64,000 bases of DNA from Owenia fusiformis (GCA_903813345.2 CAIIXF020000004.1:11425196-11489195), one strand, 5' to 3'. Counted from the stretch's first letter, positions 48,901 to 59,527 are shown. Made by a program: numbers and translations. The notes: a model not told the origin generated them from the sequence alone.

Positions 48901-51900
48901 AAAAATTCTCTGATAGTTATTGCTTCAGTGGGAAGCTGGGAAGTAACACAATGAGATACATGTATAGTACAAAGTTCTGTCAAACAAAGAAGAGGCAGTC
49001 ATCAGTCGCATCGCTAATTAAAAGCAAATAGGCCTAATACAAAAGTGATGCCATAAAGTAGTTATTTTTTCATGAGTTAATAAATTCCTAAATTGTTCAG
49101 TGATTTTTTTTAATGTGATTGATCATGTTTGCCCTTTTCTTCCATGTTTTTCCACAATGGGGACATTCAAATACAACTTTTCCGTGGGTATACAATGATT
49201 GTTCTATGTTTGATAGCCTTTCTAAGGTAAGTGCACTTATGCATGGTAAATACCAAATTTGATTTTTCACAATGGATAATTTTTTTTCTTTAAATAAAAT
49301 GTAATAAATACGCATTCGAACAATCCCGTATGTTTTTAAATTAGTATATGTGCTTTAAATCATATATTTTAATTTTTTTGATTAAATAATTCAACTGATC
49401 TGCTCCGGTTACGTTCCCAGCTCCGGTTACGTTCCTAAGTAATATTTTTAAAACTTTTTTTTAATTGAACAAATCAGAGTCGTGTGAATCAGAAATAACA
49501 GAATTATTCAAAAGTATAAGGACTATTCTGTACTTTTTTCAAAAGTCTATACTTTAAATGTTGTGAAAAGTTATAATCGAAAAACCATCTTTCGGAGTAG
49601 AGTCCGTCTGCGCCGATTTCAATAACTTCGTACTTGATCAGAACTGGGTTCCAACAGAATTCCTACAAACTCATGAATGAAATAGCCATTGCATGGAATA
49701 CTTACTTTTGTCAAAATCAAAGTAGAACTCTAGTTAAAAAATATAGTGTGCTAAATTATTGCCATTTCTTAGTAAAATGTCGTTCTCCGGTACGTTGCCA
49801 AAATTATTCGATGGTACCCCGTGAGATATGTATTATACACTCAAAATCTCGAATTAAAATTTCGAAATAATAAAGATGTGCGAGTCTGTAATTAAATGAT
49901 TATCAGGCACCTCGCAGTGTAATAAAGGCATGTATACCGATCACAATCCAAGTTACGACATAAAAATTCAATGATAATATGGAATATCTAGCACACGATT
50001 ATTTATAGCACATTAATTTGATGGTATAATTAGGGCGTGTACCACCTGCAAACCAAGTTGTAATGACCCTACTCAAGAAAAGGTTAATGATTTACGCAAG
50101 TTATACGATACTAACCTCGTGTTGTTGGAGGTGGAGGAGGGGATGGAGGGGGACTTGAGCCTGATGCACATTTATTCATACAAAACTCAAGCACAAATGT
50201 AGGTGGCGCATCTTCAGTTCTAATGCAACTATTCCAGCAGGGACCACCACAGGTATAGCCCTACAAAAGGACATTGACAAGGAAATATATTAATATTTAT
50301 TATTCATATGATCATTCAGCTGTAGGTTATTTGCTTGTTACAGAACAAATAGTAGCAAAATCGATTTGTTTTTTTTGCATATGCCTGGGTCACATTTGCT
50401 CTTCATCTGCCGGCGCCCGGGCGATTGGGTATTTGGTTCAGGTTTGAACAAAATACTCAATCGACCGGGCGCTGGGCGATAAATCAGAGCAAATGTGACC
50501 CAGGCATTACATAGGGATATACACTACTCGTACGTATGTTATTTTGGTTCCCATTATTGTATGAAGTTTGCAATTAGTATTTTTATATTTCTCCTTGGAT
50601 ATAAATCGGTTAATCTAAGCTATGCATATCGCCTGCGAATTATACCCATTTACCCTCCTGGCTACTTTTATGAGGGGGTACTATGATAATCATCAATAAT
50701 TTCTGTTATATTCATTCAATCACATTCATATTTCCAGGGATTATGTATCTATATATGATTAGTTGCTATGACAAGTTTGATCATGATTGGTCCAGTGGCA
50801 TAACAACACAACTTAAGTGCGAAAATGGTAAATATTTTGGATAAATCACCAGATCTTTAAAAGGTACATGACAAAGGTAAAAAGGCTATAACAGGGCCAA
50901 TAATTTTTGTTACAAATAATGTCAAATCTGCTTTCTTTTGTTTGCACTACATGTATGGCGTCATGATTTACGATCTCCTTTGTTAATTACCTTCAAACTA
51001 TACTAGTAAGAGATTGTCCCATTATTTCCACATTGTTATAACTATTAATCACATGACCAAAATTATGTATCTGATTGGCTCTGCTGCCTACCCAAACGGA
51101 TATGACAAGGTGGGCCTAAATCCTTTTCCTCATTTTGCACTTTTAACAATGTGGCACTGGATATCTCCAAAAGGAGATGAGATCCATTGAATTGGACCTC
51201 AGAAATGAATTCCCCGTGAAAAATTGATAAAGATATAGTATACTTATTTCAAAACCTGTAAAAAGTGAGTTATAACAATGTGGAAATAATGGGACGATAT
51301 GCCCTTTCGTTGTTTCTGGTATACACATTTTTTAATTCCACACGAACGGGCAGAATTATGGTCCTCTTTAGAACTCCCTTACAGCTGTTTACCTGGCCGA
51401 TTGAATTTAAAGGTATTCGGAAATAATGTAATTAGGTTCCTCGGAAAGTGAACTGAGAGCGGGACCGTAACCCTGGGGTCGAAATATTACACGCTCACGT
51501 ACAGGTTCTCTCAAGGGCGTTACAATACCCGGGAATTTATCGGTTCGTCCAGTACTTGTTTGTGATAGCGCCCTCTGTAGGTCACTGTGCTTATAGCCTA
51601 CAGTAATACGGGGTAGGATATCGGGAATTCGGTCAGTTTCTATCCGTCGATTTCGCTATGAATTGAAGCAAGTGTGACCACTTTATCCTCTTAAACAATT
51701 TGATAATTGATTAAATCTTTAAACAAAATCGATAAACACGTTATACACTTCCTATCTCCTTAGAAATTAGCATGTATTTATGGATTGTGTTTTCGAACAA
51801 GGCTCGACCCACACCAATAGGGAAATCCTTATGCTAATTAGTATGACGTCATATTTTCCTGGGAAATCCTAGATTTCAAAGCCTCAGTCTGTTATTGTGT

Positions 51901-54246
51901 CAAATGTAAACGCTCTTGGGACGCTCTTTTGCAGACAGAAAATTGACAGATTAGCTTTTAACTTTCAGCTTTGACGTTTAAATATTCTGTATTTCTACCG
52001 GACTTCTTGCTGAATATCATATAATGTTATAACTTGATTTGGACCATTGCCTTATTGATCATTCTGAAATTTTGATTGTGATTCATGATTGATTGGCAAG
52101 AAAAATAATTCCTATTGTTTTCCAGCGAAGTCAAAATGTTACAGCATGAGTTATAATGTCGAGTTTGCATCATGTTAAATTCTGCTAGTGATTAGAAGTC
52201 CATGCACAAGCATACACATAAGAGACAAACACACCTAGGCTCCAGGCCGTGGATGGAAATATAAAACTATTTAAGTCTGCCATGTATTGAAGGTAAACCA
52301 ATCTGTATTATTAATGTTTCTTCTATCAATACATGGATTGTGCAATAGAAAAGCAATGGCACAATCAAAAATGTGCATATCAATCGTGAATATCTCTCGG
52401 TTCAAAGCTTATTTCCAACAGAATCGTGTCAAAATATGTGTCTGAGTAACAGTTATACATTATAAGATCGCAAACTCTTACCAATTATCAGCCGAATGGC
52501 TCATTTTCAACGAAATGTCCTTAAGACAACAGCCCTGGGTCGCGCCTGAGACCAAAAGCTACTTCAAATAGCCCTCCCCTAATTATATTGGATAATCACA
52601 TTTATGCGTGCGCGCGCAGCTCATCCAATGAACGAAACGCCACTTCCCGCTGAAATCACCGGGTATTGATCTTTCCCTTGGTTCTCTCAAAAAACGTGTA
52701 ACTTGACGTCTCTATTATTGGAAGCAATGTACGTAGATGATGAAGCCCTGTATTTGCATGAATGTCCTCTCTGTTCATGCCTCTAACGTTCATTTCTCTC
52801 TAACGAGAGTGAAATGTTGTTTTATTTACAAATGAAGATAATTAATGAAGAGAAGCTGTCTGTTTAAAAATAGATGTAATATAAAAGCAAACAGTTCAAG
52901 ACATACATTTTAATGTACGTGGAATAAATAAAAAGTGCAGATGAATATAATTTAGTAAATACCTGTTTTAGTGCACAGATGGATTTACACTTTTTCTTTC
53001 CAAGTCCTTCTTTTCTGCAAAGTTTTACACAAGGCTTAAAGACTCTAACTCTAACTTTTTTAACAGCTTTATACCTTGTAGCAATTCCCTCCGAGACTAG
53101 AAATAGAAATGTTGGTATTACGACCTGTTCCGTGTTGGTAATTCTGGCCATTTCGCCAACAAAGTAAGTGTTGTATATTTTGGACACTAAGTAAAATTAG
53201 TACCGATAAAAAGCAAAACACTGCCACCAAAATATTGCTTTTAAGAATTGATAAAGTAAAAAGTGAGGACTTCATTTTTTATTGAGTAAGGATGGGTATC
53301 GATATGGAGAACTGAATTAAACCATGTTTTTCTTTAAAATAATTATTGTAAACATTCTGTAAAAAACGAGGTCTTTTATGTAACGTCGACTGATTGACAA
53401 CAATTTAATGCAAAAATAATTTATAAATATTTTATATAACTGTTTTTTTTTGTTAACATTTTCTGTTTTTTAGTGCAATTGTTTTTTGCTCCTTTTTACC
53501 ATTTCTTGAAAATGAAATAATTATATTTCCGAACATATGATACCAAGAACAAAGAAGTGTCCGATGTGTTTTCTAAAACAATATAGAGAAAAGTATATCT
53601 ATTTCAAATTATATTGTTACCATTCAAAATGTTTTGATGACTGGTTTAAGAGAAACGTGTGTTCAAAAAGTTCGCCATATCGATACCCATCCTTTAGTAA
53701 GACGAAACAATCGATAACGCTAAACTCAAAATTATGATACAATAGTAACACCGCGCACAGAGCTGATACTATATAATAAAATAGCGTATAAGGTGGAACA
53801 GTTATTCCTACTTATAACTCGAAATAGATTATTATACAATGATGACATCTCGCAAATTTAAAGATTGAAACTATTGTTGAAATTTGATAGTTAAAAATGT
53901 GGAAGAGTTATTCCTACTTATAATTCAAAATTATGAAATAAATTATAATACAATGATGACGTCTTGCAAATTTTAAGAGTTGAAACTATATTATAGTCGA
54001 ATTTGATTTTTCCCGACTTAAAACTCAAATATATGAAATAAAATTAAGATACCATAGTAACGCCTGGAAAACTTAAAAAGTTGACACTGTTTTTAAAAAC
54101 TTAAGTAAAAACAGAATCATGAAACTCAAATTAATAAGATGATAACCATCTAAATCATTATATGAATAAATTACAAGTAAAACCCTACCTAGCACTGCCA
54201 CCACTATGGCTAGAATGGCCACAAGTAAGTTACCACGAAGCATCAT
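32097..54246 (-). CDS. Secreted multi-module thrombospondin type 1 repeat protein (13 exons, 844 aa)
   Basis: Thirteen coding exons on the minus strand sum to 2535 bases including the stop, exactly divisible by three. Order: signal peptide (54246-54189); CX3C-rich region (53096-52963, 50260-50116) with a Pro-rich end; four TSP1 exons (48199-47984, 46225-46010, 45455-45240, 45145-44936); four exons of a second W/CC-type module (44336-44085, 43670-43431, 42793-42554, 42274-42038); a Thr-rich linker plus divergent module (32713-32363); and a short tail (32116-32097). All internal module exons are phase 1-1, the signature of exon shuffling. TSP1 modules show WSAWS, CSVTCG and six cysteines; such domains bind glycosaminoglycans and matrix or receptor partners outside the cell. 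No membrane segment follows the signal peptide, so it is probably secreted. The exact family is unknown to me. A 7.9-kb transposon occupies the intron before the last large exon and does not touch coding sequence. Confidence 0.8.
32363..32713 (-). CDS. TSP1 gene: Thr-rich linker and divergent last module
   Basis: 351 bases, phase 1-1. Starts with a mucin-like run of repeated TTTTTKA units, a likely O-glycosylated stalk. Then YGDWGPWVC, several cysteines (KTCVPC, QTCLQP) and a terminal CC. Donor TGTG/GTAAGA. If the donor is not used, the frame ends 16 codons later. Confidence 0.75.
33151..33855. repeat. Left terminal inverted repeat of the 7.9-kb element
   Basis: Matches the complement of 40335-41040 almost throughout, including the GC-rich block gccccggcaacgaatgtg and the ccccctattttaaagggg palindrome. 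Confidence 0.9.
34381..39392 (-). pseudogene. Large transposon protein: zinc-binding N-terminus, core, XPG-like region, CXC domain; one frameshift
   Basis: Exon 1 (39392-38907) begins MDFSSIDVIE and has paired cysteines (CIICQ, CVICG). The intron 38906-38643 (CAG/GTTAT, tttcag/GATGAG) joins phase 0 to exon 2 (38642 onward). The core holds LILCLGPFHFIKVLLG and GSNYKRSVYG, blocks I have seen in large uncharacterised invertebrate transposon proteins. The frame stops at 35454 (…ERTRRS). The adjacent frame is open from there and continues as LKKTIALNEITG to 34381, so one base has probably been lost near 35458. The second part has YEEADFRIVQHA, SNDTDVLVL and TGCDITSKVG, fitting XPG/FEN-type acidic motifs. 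A cysteine-dense tail (CNCSKCGTKRCIC) resembles the tesmin/TSO1 CXC domain. About 1,580 residues if undamaged. Confidence 0.7.
40335..41040. repeat. Right terminal inverted repeat of the 7.9-kb element
   Basis: Complement of 33151-33855. Small differences only (for example attgattag versus tttatcaat), so both ends are still nearly identical and the insertion is not very old. Confidence 0.9.
42038..42274 (-). CDS. W/CC module exon 4 of 4
   Basis: 237 bases, phase 1-1. CYWGQWGAWVYGPC, TRECICSRGKRTFNTIP, LQDCC, then a Thr hinge. More diverged, but every cysteine of the module is kept. The right frame is the one entered in phase 1 from the acceptor ccattgaag/GA; a longer overlapping frame is a shadow. 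Confidence 0.75.
42554..42793 (-). CDS. W/CC module exon 3 of 4
   Basis: 240 bases, phase 1-1. Recent tandem copy of the preceding exon; only a few residues differ (for example GTIQQ for GAIPQ). Confidence 0.8.
43090..43390. repeat. Degenerate interspersed repeat in a TSP1-gene intron
   Basis: Contains ttcccgagggcccagagggc and gatattttcaatatc words similar to the patch at 18100-18900. Between two near-identical W/CC exons; it separates the duplicated copies. Confidence 0.4.
43431..43670 (-). CDS. W/CC module exon 2 of 4
   Basis: 240 bases, phase 1-1. GAWTPWVYGTCV, RTRQCVCFGKRT, ERKSQPCC. Almost identical to 42793-42554, 877 bp away, including adjoining intron. Confidence 0.8.
44085..44336 (-). 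CDS. W/CC module exon 1 of 4
   Basis: 252 bases, phase 1-1. Pattern C-x-W-x3-W-x2-WVYGTCV, RTRQCICRGKRTPGAI, ERKSRSCC, then a Pro/Thr hinge. This repeated module resembles TSP1 only in its WxxW start; I cannot assign it to a named domain. Confidence 0.8.
44936..45145 (-). CDS. TSP1 module exon 4 of 4
   Basis: 210 bases, phase 1-1. WSTWS, CSVTCG, SECLGS and VVSCINPQFPVC. The most diverged of the four, with a shorter hinge (PQPPPS). Confidence 0.85.
45240..45455 (-). CDS. TSP1 module exon 3 of 4
   Basis: 216 bases, phase 1-1. WSAWS, CSVTCG present; TQIRSKLFSFSN differs slightly from the sister copies. Confidence 0.85.
45945..45983 (+). repeat. (taaac)n microsatellite
   Basis: About eight units of ctaaa next to the donor side of a TSP1 exon. 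A shorter run at 47930-47952 sits at the same place beside the next TSP1 exon, showing the duplicated intron. Confidence 0.85.
46010..46225 (-). CDS. TSP1 module exon 2 of 4
   Basis: 216 bases, phase 1-1, near-identical to its neighbours including some flanking intron (ctaaactaaacta tract after the donor in both this copy and 47984-48199). Recent tandem duplication. The frame runs through from TATGTAGATGG to the donor CGAG/GTTAG. Confidence 0.8.
46244..46850 (+). repeat. 600-bp A/C-only-like strand-asymmetric tract
   Basis: The plus strand is dominated by A and C (words aacacaacc, caacacaa), with very few G or T for some 600 bases. It looks like an old degenerate (ACAAC)n-type satellite. On the transcribed strand of the TSP1 gene it is G/T-rich. 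Confidence 0.75.
46875..47270 (-). other. Isolated 108-codon open frame of unlike composition
   Basis: 47207-46881 is open (starts MNSHGHAICVNWLEV) inside a TSP1-gene intron and is richer in G+C than its surroundings. The opposite strand is partly open too. No recognised domain, no splice context and no signal peptide. It may be a fragment of a mobile element. Not called as a gene. Confidence 0.3.
47984..48199 (-). CDS. TSP1 module exon 1 of 4
   Basis: 216 bases, phase 1-1. CRWSAWS, CSVTCGTGTRTETQTR, then PECFGS and VVSCTNPQFPVC. Six cysteines; hinge PQPPPQ at the end. KKR replaces NQR of the sister modules. Confidence 0.85.
48320..49820. mobile_element. 1.5-kb fold-back element carrying a C2H2 zinc-finger frame
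   Basis: ggggtaccatcgaataattt on the left pairs with aaattattcgatggtacccc on the right. The arms pair for about 430 bp (to about 48745 and 49395, ending at the repeated ccggagctgggaacgtaacc). The unpaired centre holds a short minus-strand frame with one zinc finger. No target duplication is evident. Confidence 0.8.
49097..49315 (-). CDS. Small C2H2 zinc-finger open frame inside the fold-back element
   Basis: 72 codons from MRIYYILF. The C-terminus FECPHCGKTWKKRANMINH is a classic C-x2-C-x12-H-x4-H finger, followed by a stop. Lies in the loop of the palindrome. It could be an exon of the element's own protein or a captured host finger. Upstream exons were not found. Confidence 0.45.
   Translation of the reverse strand: MRIYYILFKEKKLSIVKNQIWYLPCISALTLERLSNIEQSLYTHGKVVFECPHCGKTWKKRANMINHIKKNH
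50116..50260 (-). CDS. TSP1 gene exon 3 (CX3C and Pro-rich hinge)
   Basis: Acceptor ccttttgtag/G, donor CGAG/GTTAG, phase 0 to 1. YTCGGPCWNSC and FCMNKC continue the CX3C spacing. Ends in a Pro/Ser/Thr hinge (SSPPPSPPPPPTTR). Confidence 0.75.
50382..50507. mobile_element. Palindromic MITE, copy 3 of the 277-418 family
   Basis: tgcctgggtcacatttgctc and gagcaaatgtgacccaggca, inverted. The shortest copy; its arms pair along most of their length (cgcccgggcgattgggtatt). Confidence 0.8.
50632..51296. mobile_element. Partial copy of the cgtcccatt element
   Basis: Aligns with 14950-15644: shares ctggctacttttatgagggg, the internal gtcccattatttccacattg start at 51017 and the right end aatgtggaaataatgggacg (to 51296). 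The left 450 bases of the full element are missing. Confidence 0.75.
51300..52860. other. Intron sequence without recognisable features
   Basis: Between TSP1-gene exons 3 and 2. I see no exon on either strand, only AT-rich single-copy-looking DNA. Confidence 0.5.
52963..53096 (-). CDS. TSP1 gene exon 2 (basic CX3C region)
   Basis: Acceptor tttctatttctag/TC, donor CAG/GTATTT. Encodes a Lys/Arg-rich stretch (KKVRVRVFKP), then PCVKLC and KCKSIC, two CX3C pairs. With exon 3 it forms a nine-cysteine region. Confidence 0.75.
54189..54246 (-). CDS. TSP1 gene exon 1 (signal peptide)
   Basis: MMLRGNLLVAILAIVVAVL; a hydrophobic core directly after the start. Donor CTAG/GTAGGG, phase 1. A TATA-like box (54286-54293) lies 40 bases upstream. 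Confidence 0.75.
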
Positions 54247-54285
54247 GTTCAATGTTGCGTGATTTGCACCCAGAAATCACGGGGG

Positions 54286-54293
54286 TTATATAG
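54286..54293 (-). promoter_or_regulatory. TATA box of the TSP1-repeat gene
   Basis: CTATATAA on the minus strand, 40 bases before the start codon at 54246. This implies a very short leader (about 15 bases). Confidence 0.45.
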
Positions 54294-54949
54294 TAATAGG
54301 AACAATAGATTGAAATCATCAAATTTATCAGTTTCTACCGGTCTCAACATTGATAAAATAGGACAATATTATGAACAATAATAAAAGATATATCACATTG
54401 AAATGTGCTGAAAAGGCAAGCGTGTATTGAATTTACCCATGGTCAACACGTCTAAAGGACTGTTGACTTTATGGTCTTTAATCATACTAACCAGGCGCAT
54501 TCTGGAACAGTGTTAGTTGTATTTTACGGATTTATCGCCTTTGATAGCATAATTCAATGTCAAGACCGAGGCCCGACGATTATGTTTCCTTTCAATTGTC
54601 TGATCGTGATAAACTGAAAATGTGATAATTGTATATCCGTTACAATATGTTCGATCATAATGCGCTGATTCAACAGCGCAGATTATTGAAACAAATATTC
54701 AATAAAGAAATAAATACATCAAAATTCAATACATCGAAAGAAGTGATAAAAACTATCAGCTGTTTATAAAGTCTAATAGTGAAACACTAAACCTTAGAAC
54801 GACGCATTTCATCATCTCAAAAATGTTTTTCATATATTCAATAAAGTATATCACTACCCATTCCGTATAAACACTTGGACTTGCATCGAATCTTTTAAAC
54901 TGTTGAAATCGTTCATTCACCCCCCCCCCCCATCATACTAAACTAGTTC

Positions 54950-55165
54950 TCAGCCGTTCTTTCCAGTTCTTGCCATATATGGAGATGTCGTGATTACAAC
55001 ATTCGAATTCAAACAGCCGCCATTTTGTTCACTTCAGAGTTTGAATCGCGAGTTTTGGTCTTATTTCCAATAAAAATTACATTCAAGAAGGGGTCGAGAT
55101 ATGATTCGAATCTTCCGGAATGTTGATTATGAATTAATAGTCAGTTATGATTTCAGAACAACCTT
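54950..55165. repeat. Interspersed repeat, related to 20960-21185
   Basis: Both loci share cattcgaattcaaacagccgccattttgttc, ggtcttatttccaa and ttgattatgaattaatagtc-type sequence in the same order. One lies just upstream of the peptide-precursor coding exon, one upstream of the TSP1-gene promoter. Confidence 0.65.
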
Positions 55166-55499
55166 GGTACAATCTTGATATAAGATCTATTATCTGCATG
55201 TTTGTGTTATATGTCGTCAATAAAAATGTTCTAGTCTACCTATTTTCGAGTTTGATGGGCGTTTAAATAAACAAATGAAACAGTATATTGTCTCTCCTTG
55301 TCCAGCATTGAAATTAATTTGCAGTAATTAATTAATTTTTTCTGTAAGGATTTGTTCAGCTCTTGGTGGATAGATAAAAACAAGTGATGGAAAGTCCTAG
55401 ATGCTCCACGCACATTTAAGGAGAATAATTTGGGTCAAACTAGTATGTAATTTATTTTGTATTAAAATTTGACAACATACGATCAATCTGAAAAGTCGA

Positions 55500-55600
55500 A
55501 TAATATGATGCGACAATCGAACTATATGATTTGACACTCGCATCATAATATGCGAAATACGCATCATCATATGCGAAACTCGCATCATCATAATTATGTG
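55500..55600. repeat. Short tandem repeat 'actcgcatcatcatatgcgaa'
   Basis: Three to four diverged units of about 20-25 bp. No other feature. Confidence 0.55.
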
Positions 55601-56699
55601 ATTTTCATTCTATGTTATACCAATTAACAGTTAATTTTCTTACATAACTTATTTCCATTCACACACTCACTGGTTCTATCACGTGTCACACAAAGAGTTA
55701 CACTTGTCTCGAATCAATTTGAAAAAATCCAAAGTAATGTTGAAATGTCACACGGATCGTGTTATGAATTAAATAGAATACTGAAAGAATTACACACAGA
55801 TCAAAGTAAATTTCGAAAGAACGTATCAATTTCACACACGCATTGAGTTCAAACTCGCATAGGATGGTTCCCGCTCGCATAAGCTGTCACAAACAACTTG
55901 CACCTCACATAGGGTGCGAGATTTTAAGTCACGTGACATTTATCGGGTGTCTCAAAAAATGTACCCAAAAGTATATCAACAGCATAGATTAAACCAATCA
56001 ATATTTTCAGACCTTTTTTACATGATCATGTAGCCAAAACATAATAGTTTTCCCAAAACACCATTTTTCTTTTTGATGCTTTTACCCTTTACCTTTTATA
56101 CCACATAATCAATGTTACCTCATATTTAGATGACAACATAATCAATGTAACCTCATATTTAGATGACAGCATGTATCCTTACTGCTACATTGTTCATCAC
56201 ATTTGATAAAAATGCCGTTGGAATGTTTTGGATTTCTCTTTGGATGTTGCCCTTAAGTTGTTCTAGGTCTTTTTGCTTGGAATGAGCATCAGAACACTCC
56301 TTCAAATAGCCACAGAGAATGATGTTTGAATATGACGATGGCAGAACAAACACAGAGGATCAGGTCAATTATCGGCAAATGATTCGGGAGTTACCTTCCA
56401 GACTTACGCAGGCTAGCCTGGAGACCAAATGATATCCAAATGAAAATTGATTGAGCCCCTCGACACACAACAAAAGCGGCACTAGAATCCCAACCAATGC
56501 AGTTTCTTGAGCCTCTGACCTCTCTTTATAAGGGGGCTATAAGACATCGTAAGGGCCTCCCTATTCACCAAGATTTGACGGCCCATACTTTTTTCTCTGG
56601 GGCTATTTGAAGGACCATTTTTATGCTAAACCCAAGTTAAGAGACCTAGAACGACTTAAGACCAGCATCCGAACAGAAATCAAAACATTCAGTACTGTC

Positions 56700-57050
56700 A
56701 ACCCCTAAAGATTTTCTCGCGGGACAGATTTTTTAGACCCAGTGCCCAAAATTCGCGGGATTTTGCGGGACATCTACTAAATTCGCGGGATTTTGCGGGA
56801 CATTTAAGGGATTTGCGTGATTGCGCTAATAGGAGATTTTTTTTATCAAATTCGCGGGATTTCGCGGGACCATTCGAGGGACAAACACCCTAATTGCGGG
56901 ACAGTTAACAGGGGTACCACCAAAAACTTCATAGAGGGACAGATTTTTTAGACAAAGTGCCCTAAATTTGCGGGATTTCGCGGGACATCCACCTAAATTT
57001 GCAGGATGTCCCGGGACATTCAAGGGATTTGCGTGATTGGGACTAATGTA
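56700..57050. repeat. Tandem duplication rich in 'cgcgggattttgcgggaca'
   Basis: Two units of roughly 230 bp, each with gggacagattttttagac, several gcgggattt/cgcgggaca words and gggatttgcgtgattg. A smaller inverted relative is near 58130-58255. Confidence 0.65.
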
Positions 57051-58346
57051 AAAGCGTGTAGAAGTACTTAAATCAAACTTTCAGATACTGATTAATCAAA
57101 TATAATGCACCGTTACATTGTAACTTAAATAAACGTCAACACAATTTCACAAAATACGCATAGGAATATTATTAAACTTTATTGTAATTTATCAAAAACA
57201 AAAACCATGCTTCAGGTGTGATTACCGTAATCTAACACGAAATTCAAAAATTCGGAACAATACTTTGCACTTCTGGCGTCGTGACCAACTATGAAACGCT
57301 TACCCCCATAATGTTATATATTAAAATGTACCTATTCATATACTGTAGGCATGGGCTTTCAATTGTTCGTATGTTGGTACGTGAATTGTTTTGATTATGA
57401 TTTAAATCTGTAAATTGCTATCGTTGCTTTAGCAGAGAGGTGACGTGTGTTAATTTACATGATGCAACGTGTAAGATTTTGATTATTAATCATAATTTAA
57501 GTTATCCCAATTTATGACAAAATGTCCACTGAATTGTAAATTGTTATGTCTTACAATGTCATAGGCGTAGCCAGGAGAGGGTGCGATGGTGCACCCCCCC
57601 CCCATAACCAATGAAAATATGGCCATAACGATAGAGGAAGAAAAGTGCCTTAAAATATGCTTTTTATTTGAAGCTTCTAGCTCAATTTTGAATCATGTTA
57701 CATACATTTTTGCAAATTCAAAACAAATCTAACACGTTTTCTCATAATCTAATTATGTTATATATTCGTATTTTTCGTTTTTTGGGTACCCGTATTTTTT
57801 GACCGGGTACCGGGTACCAAGTTTGAACCCAGCATGGAGGATTTACTACCCGGTACCCGGTTTTTTATACAAACCCTTTCTAGATATCAGCGTCCATTTA
57901 TTGTAACTCGCGTTTGCTAACATTTGCTCAGTTCTGAGATGAAGGCCACACGGGTAGTAAAAAGGCCAACGTTGGAACTATTTGTGACCTATATCCCTAT
58001 TTTCGTAATTAAAATGAAAGTTGAACCCTTTCCCTTTATTTTGATACCAAACAATGTACTTAAAATTAGGTAAACTTTACTCCTCAAAAGTGATATAAGA
58101 TAAGATAATCAAAATATAGGGGATTGCAAATTTCGGAAATTCGCGGAGGTCCAAGCCACATTTTGCGGGACTTCGCGGGACAATGCGGGACACGCGAATT
58201 AGCCTAATTTTGATCAAATTGGCGGGATAATCCCGCCATTCGCGGGACACTTGACAGCTCTGAACATTCCACCAGGGATATCAAATGTGATGAACAATGT
58301 AGTAGTAAGGATGCAGACTGTCATTGAAATATGAGATTTCATTGAT

Positions 58347-58974
58347 TAGTAGCCTGGCCAGAACAAGTCATGCCTCTCTATTTTCTCAATAACTTTCTCA
58401 ATTTTGAATATTTTTTCATGAAATTTTCACAGAATAAACTTTAAAGATTTCCTAACATACAAATTTTTTAGATAAAATTTTAGCCTTAAAAATGAATTAC
58501 AATATGCTCCTCAAAATAGGAGCTCTTCAAACTCTGAGGTTCAAAAATCAGTCGTCTGCTAAATTTTGAAAATTCACAGAGATGGTTTTTACAAAAAATT
58601 CAAAGGACAATCCATCAAAACAGTATTATAATACCAAGCAAACATCACAAAATATTTATGCATACCTTAGAGAAGACAGCAGACAGTATTTCACACCAAG
58701 AATAAGACAATCTGTATATTAGGACAAAACGTAATTTAGATTTTTCGTATCTTTTTAGAAAAAAAATGGCGACAAAAATGACCCATCAACAGAATATGAC
58801 ATTATTTTTTAAAAGGTTGTAACAATGAAATTAATAAGGCATTTACCATATAAAAAATTTGTATGTTAGGAATTCTTTAAAGTTTATACTGTGAAAATTT
58901 CATGAAAAAATATTCAAAATTGAGATAGTTATTGAGAAAATAGAGAGGCATGACTTGTTCTGGCCAGGCTACTA
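58347..58974. mobile_element. 628-bp palindromic MITE nested in the 3.2-kb element
   Basis: tagtagcctggccagaacaa and its complement ttgttctggccaggctacta. The arms pair for about 130 bp through tcatgcctctctattttctc and caaattttttag. Confidence 0.75.
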
Positions 58975-59521
58975 TGTGGTGCAAAAGGTAAAGGGTTAAA
59001 GTATCAAAAAGGCAAAACTGATTTAAAAACTGTGTATAGGGGACATTTTTCATGTTTTGACTACAAGACCATGCAAAAATGTCTGAAAATATTGATTGGT
59101 TTGTCTATCCTGTTGATATAATTTTGGTTACATTTTTTCAGACACCCTATACATCCTGGTTTCTACAATACGGCGCCCTCCATAGAAAGTCAAAAGTCAC
59201 GCGAGATTTCAAAAAATCCCAAACAAAATCTCGAAGATCTCTAGCAACCAAATAATGTTTCATCAAGGTGTTTGATATACACATCTAACATCATCATCTA
59301 ACAAACGTAGCCATGGGCGTAGACAAAGTCACTGTCTTTACCTTTTGTATTTGAAATAGTATATCGAAATTGTATCGAATAGTTTCAATGTTTTTCTAAG
59401 AAAAAACATCTTATGATAATCTCTATCATCTGGAGAAATTTTCCCGGAACTTGTGAATATGGAACAGCTTTCATTCGAGTTTACAACACAGCAACATATA
59501 ACATTATTTGTGAACTTCTTC

Positions 59522-59527
59522 TTTATT
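59522..59527 (-). terminator. Polyadenylation signal of the SUEL-VHL gene
   Basis: AATAAA on the minus strand, about 50 bases after the stop codon. Confidence 0.6.

Larger units (their letters stand above)
55945..59147. mobile_element. 3.2-kb fold-back element with nested elements
   Basis: gggtgtctcaaaaaatgtac on the left pairs with the right end (acattttttcagacaccc). The arms also pair at cattgttcatcacatttgat (56190) and its complement near 58290. Inside the right arm lies a separate palindrome (58347-58974), and in the centre a cgcgggat-rich minisatellite. No transposase seen. Confidence 0.7.
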
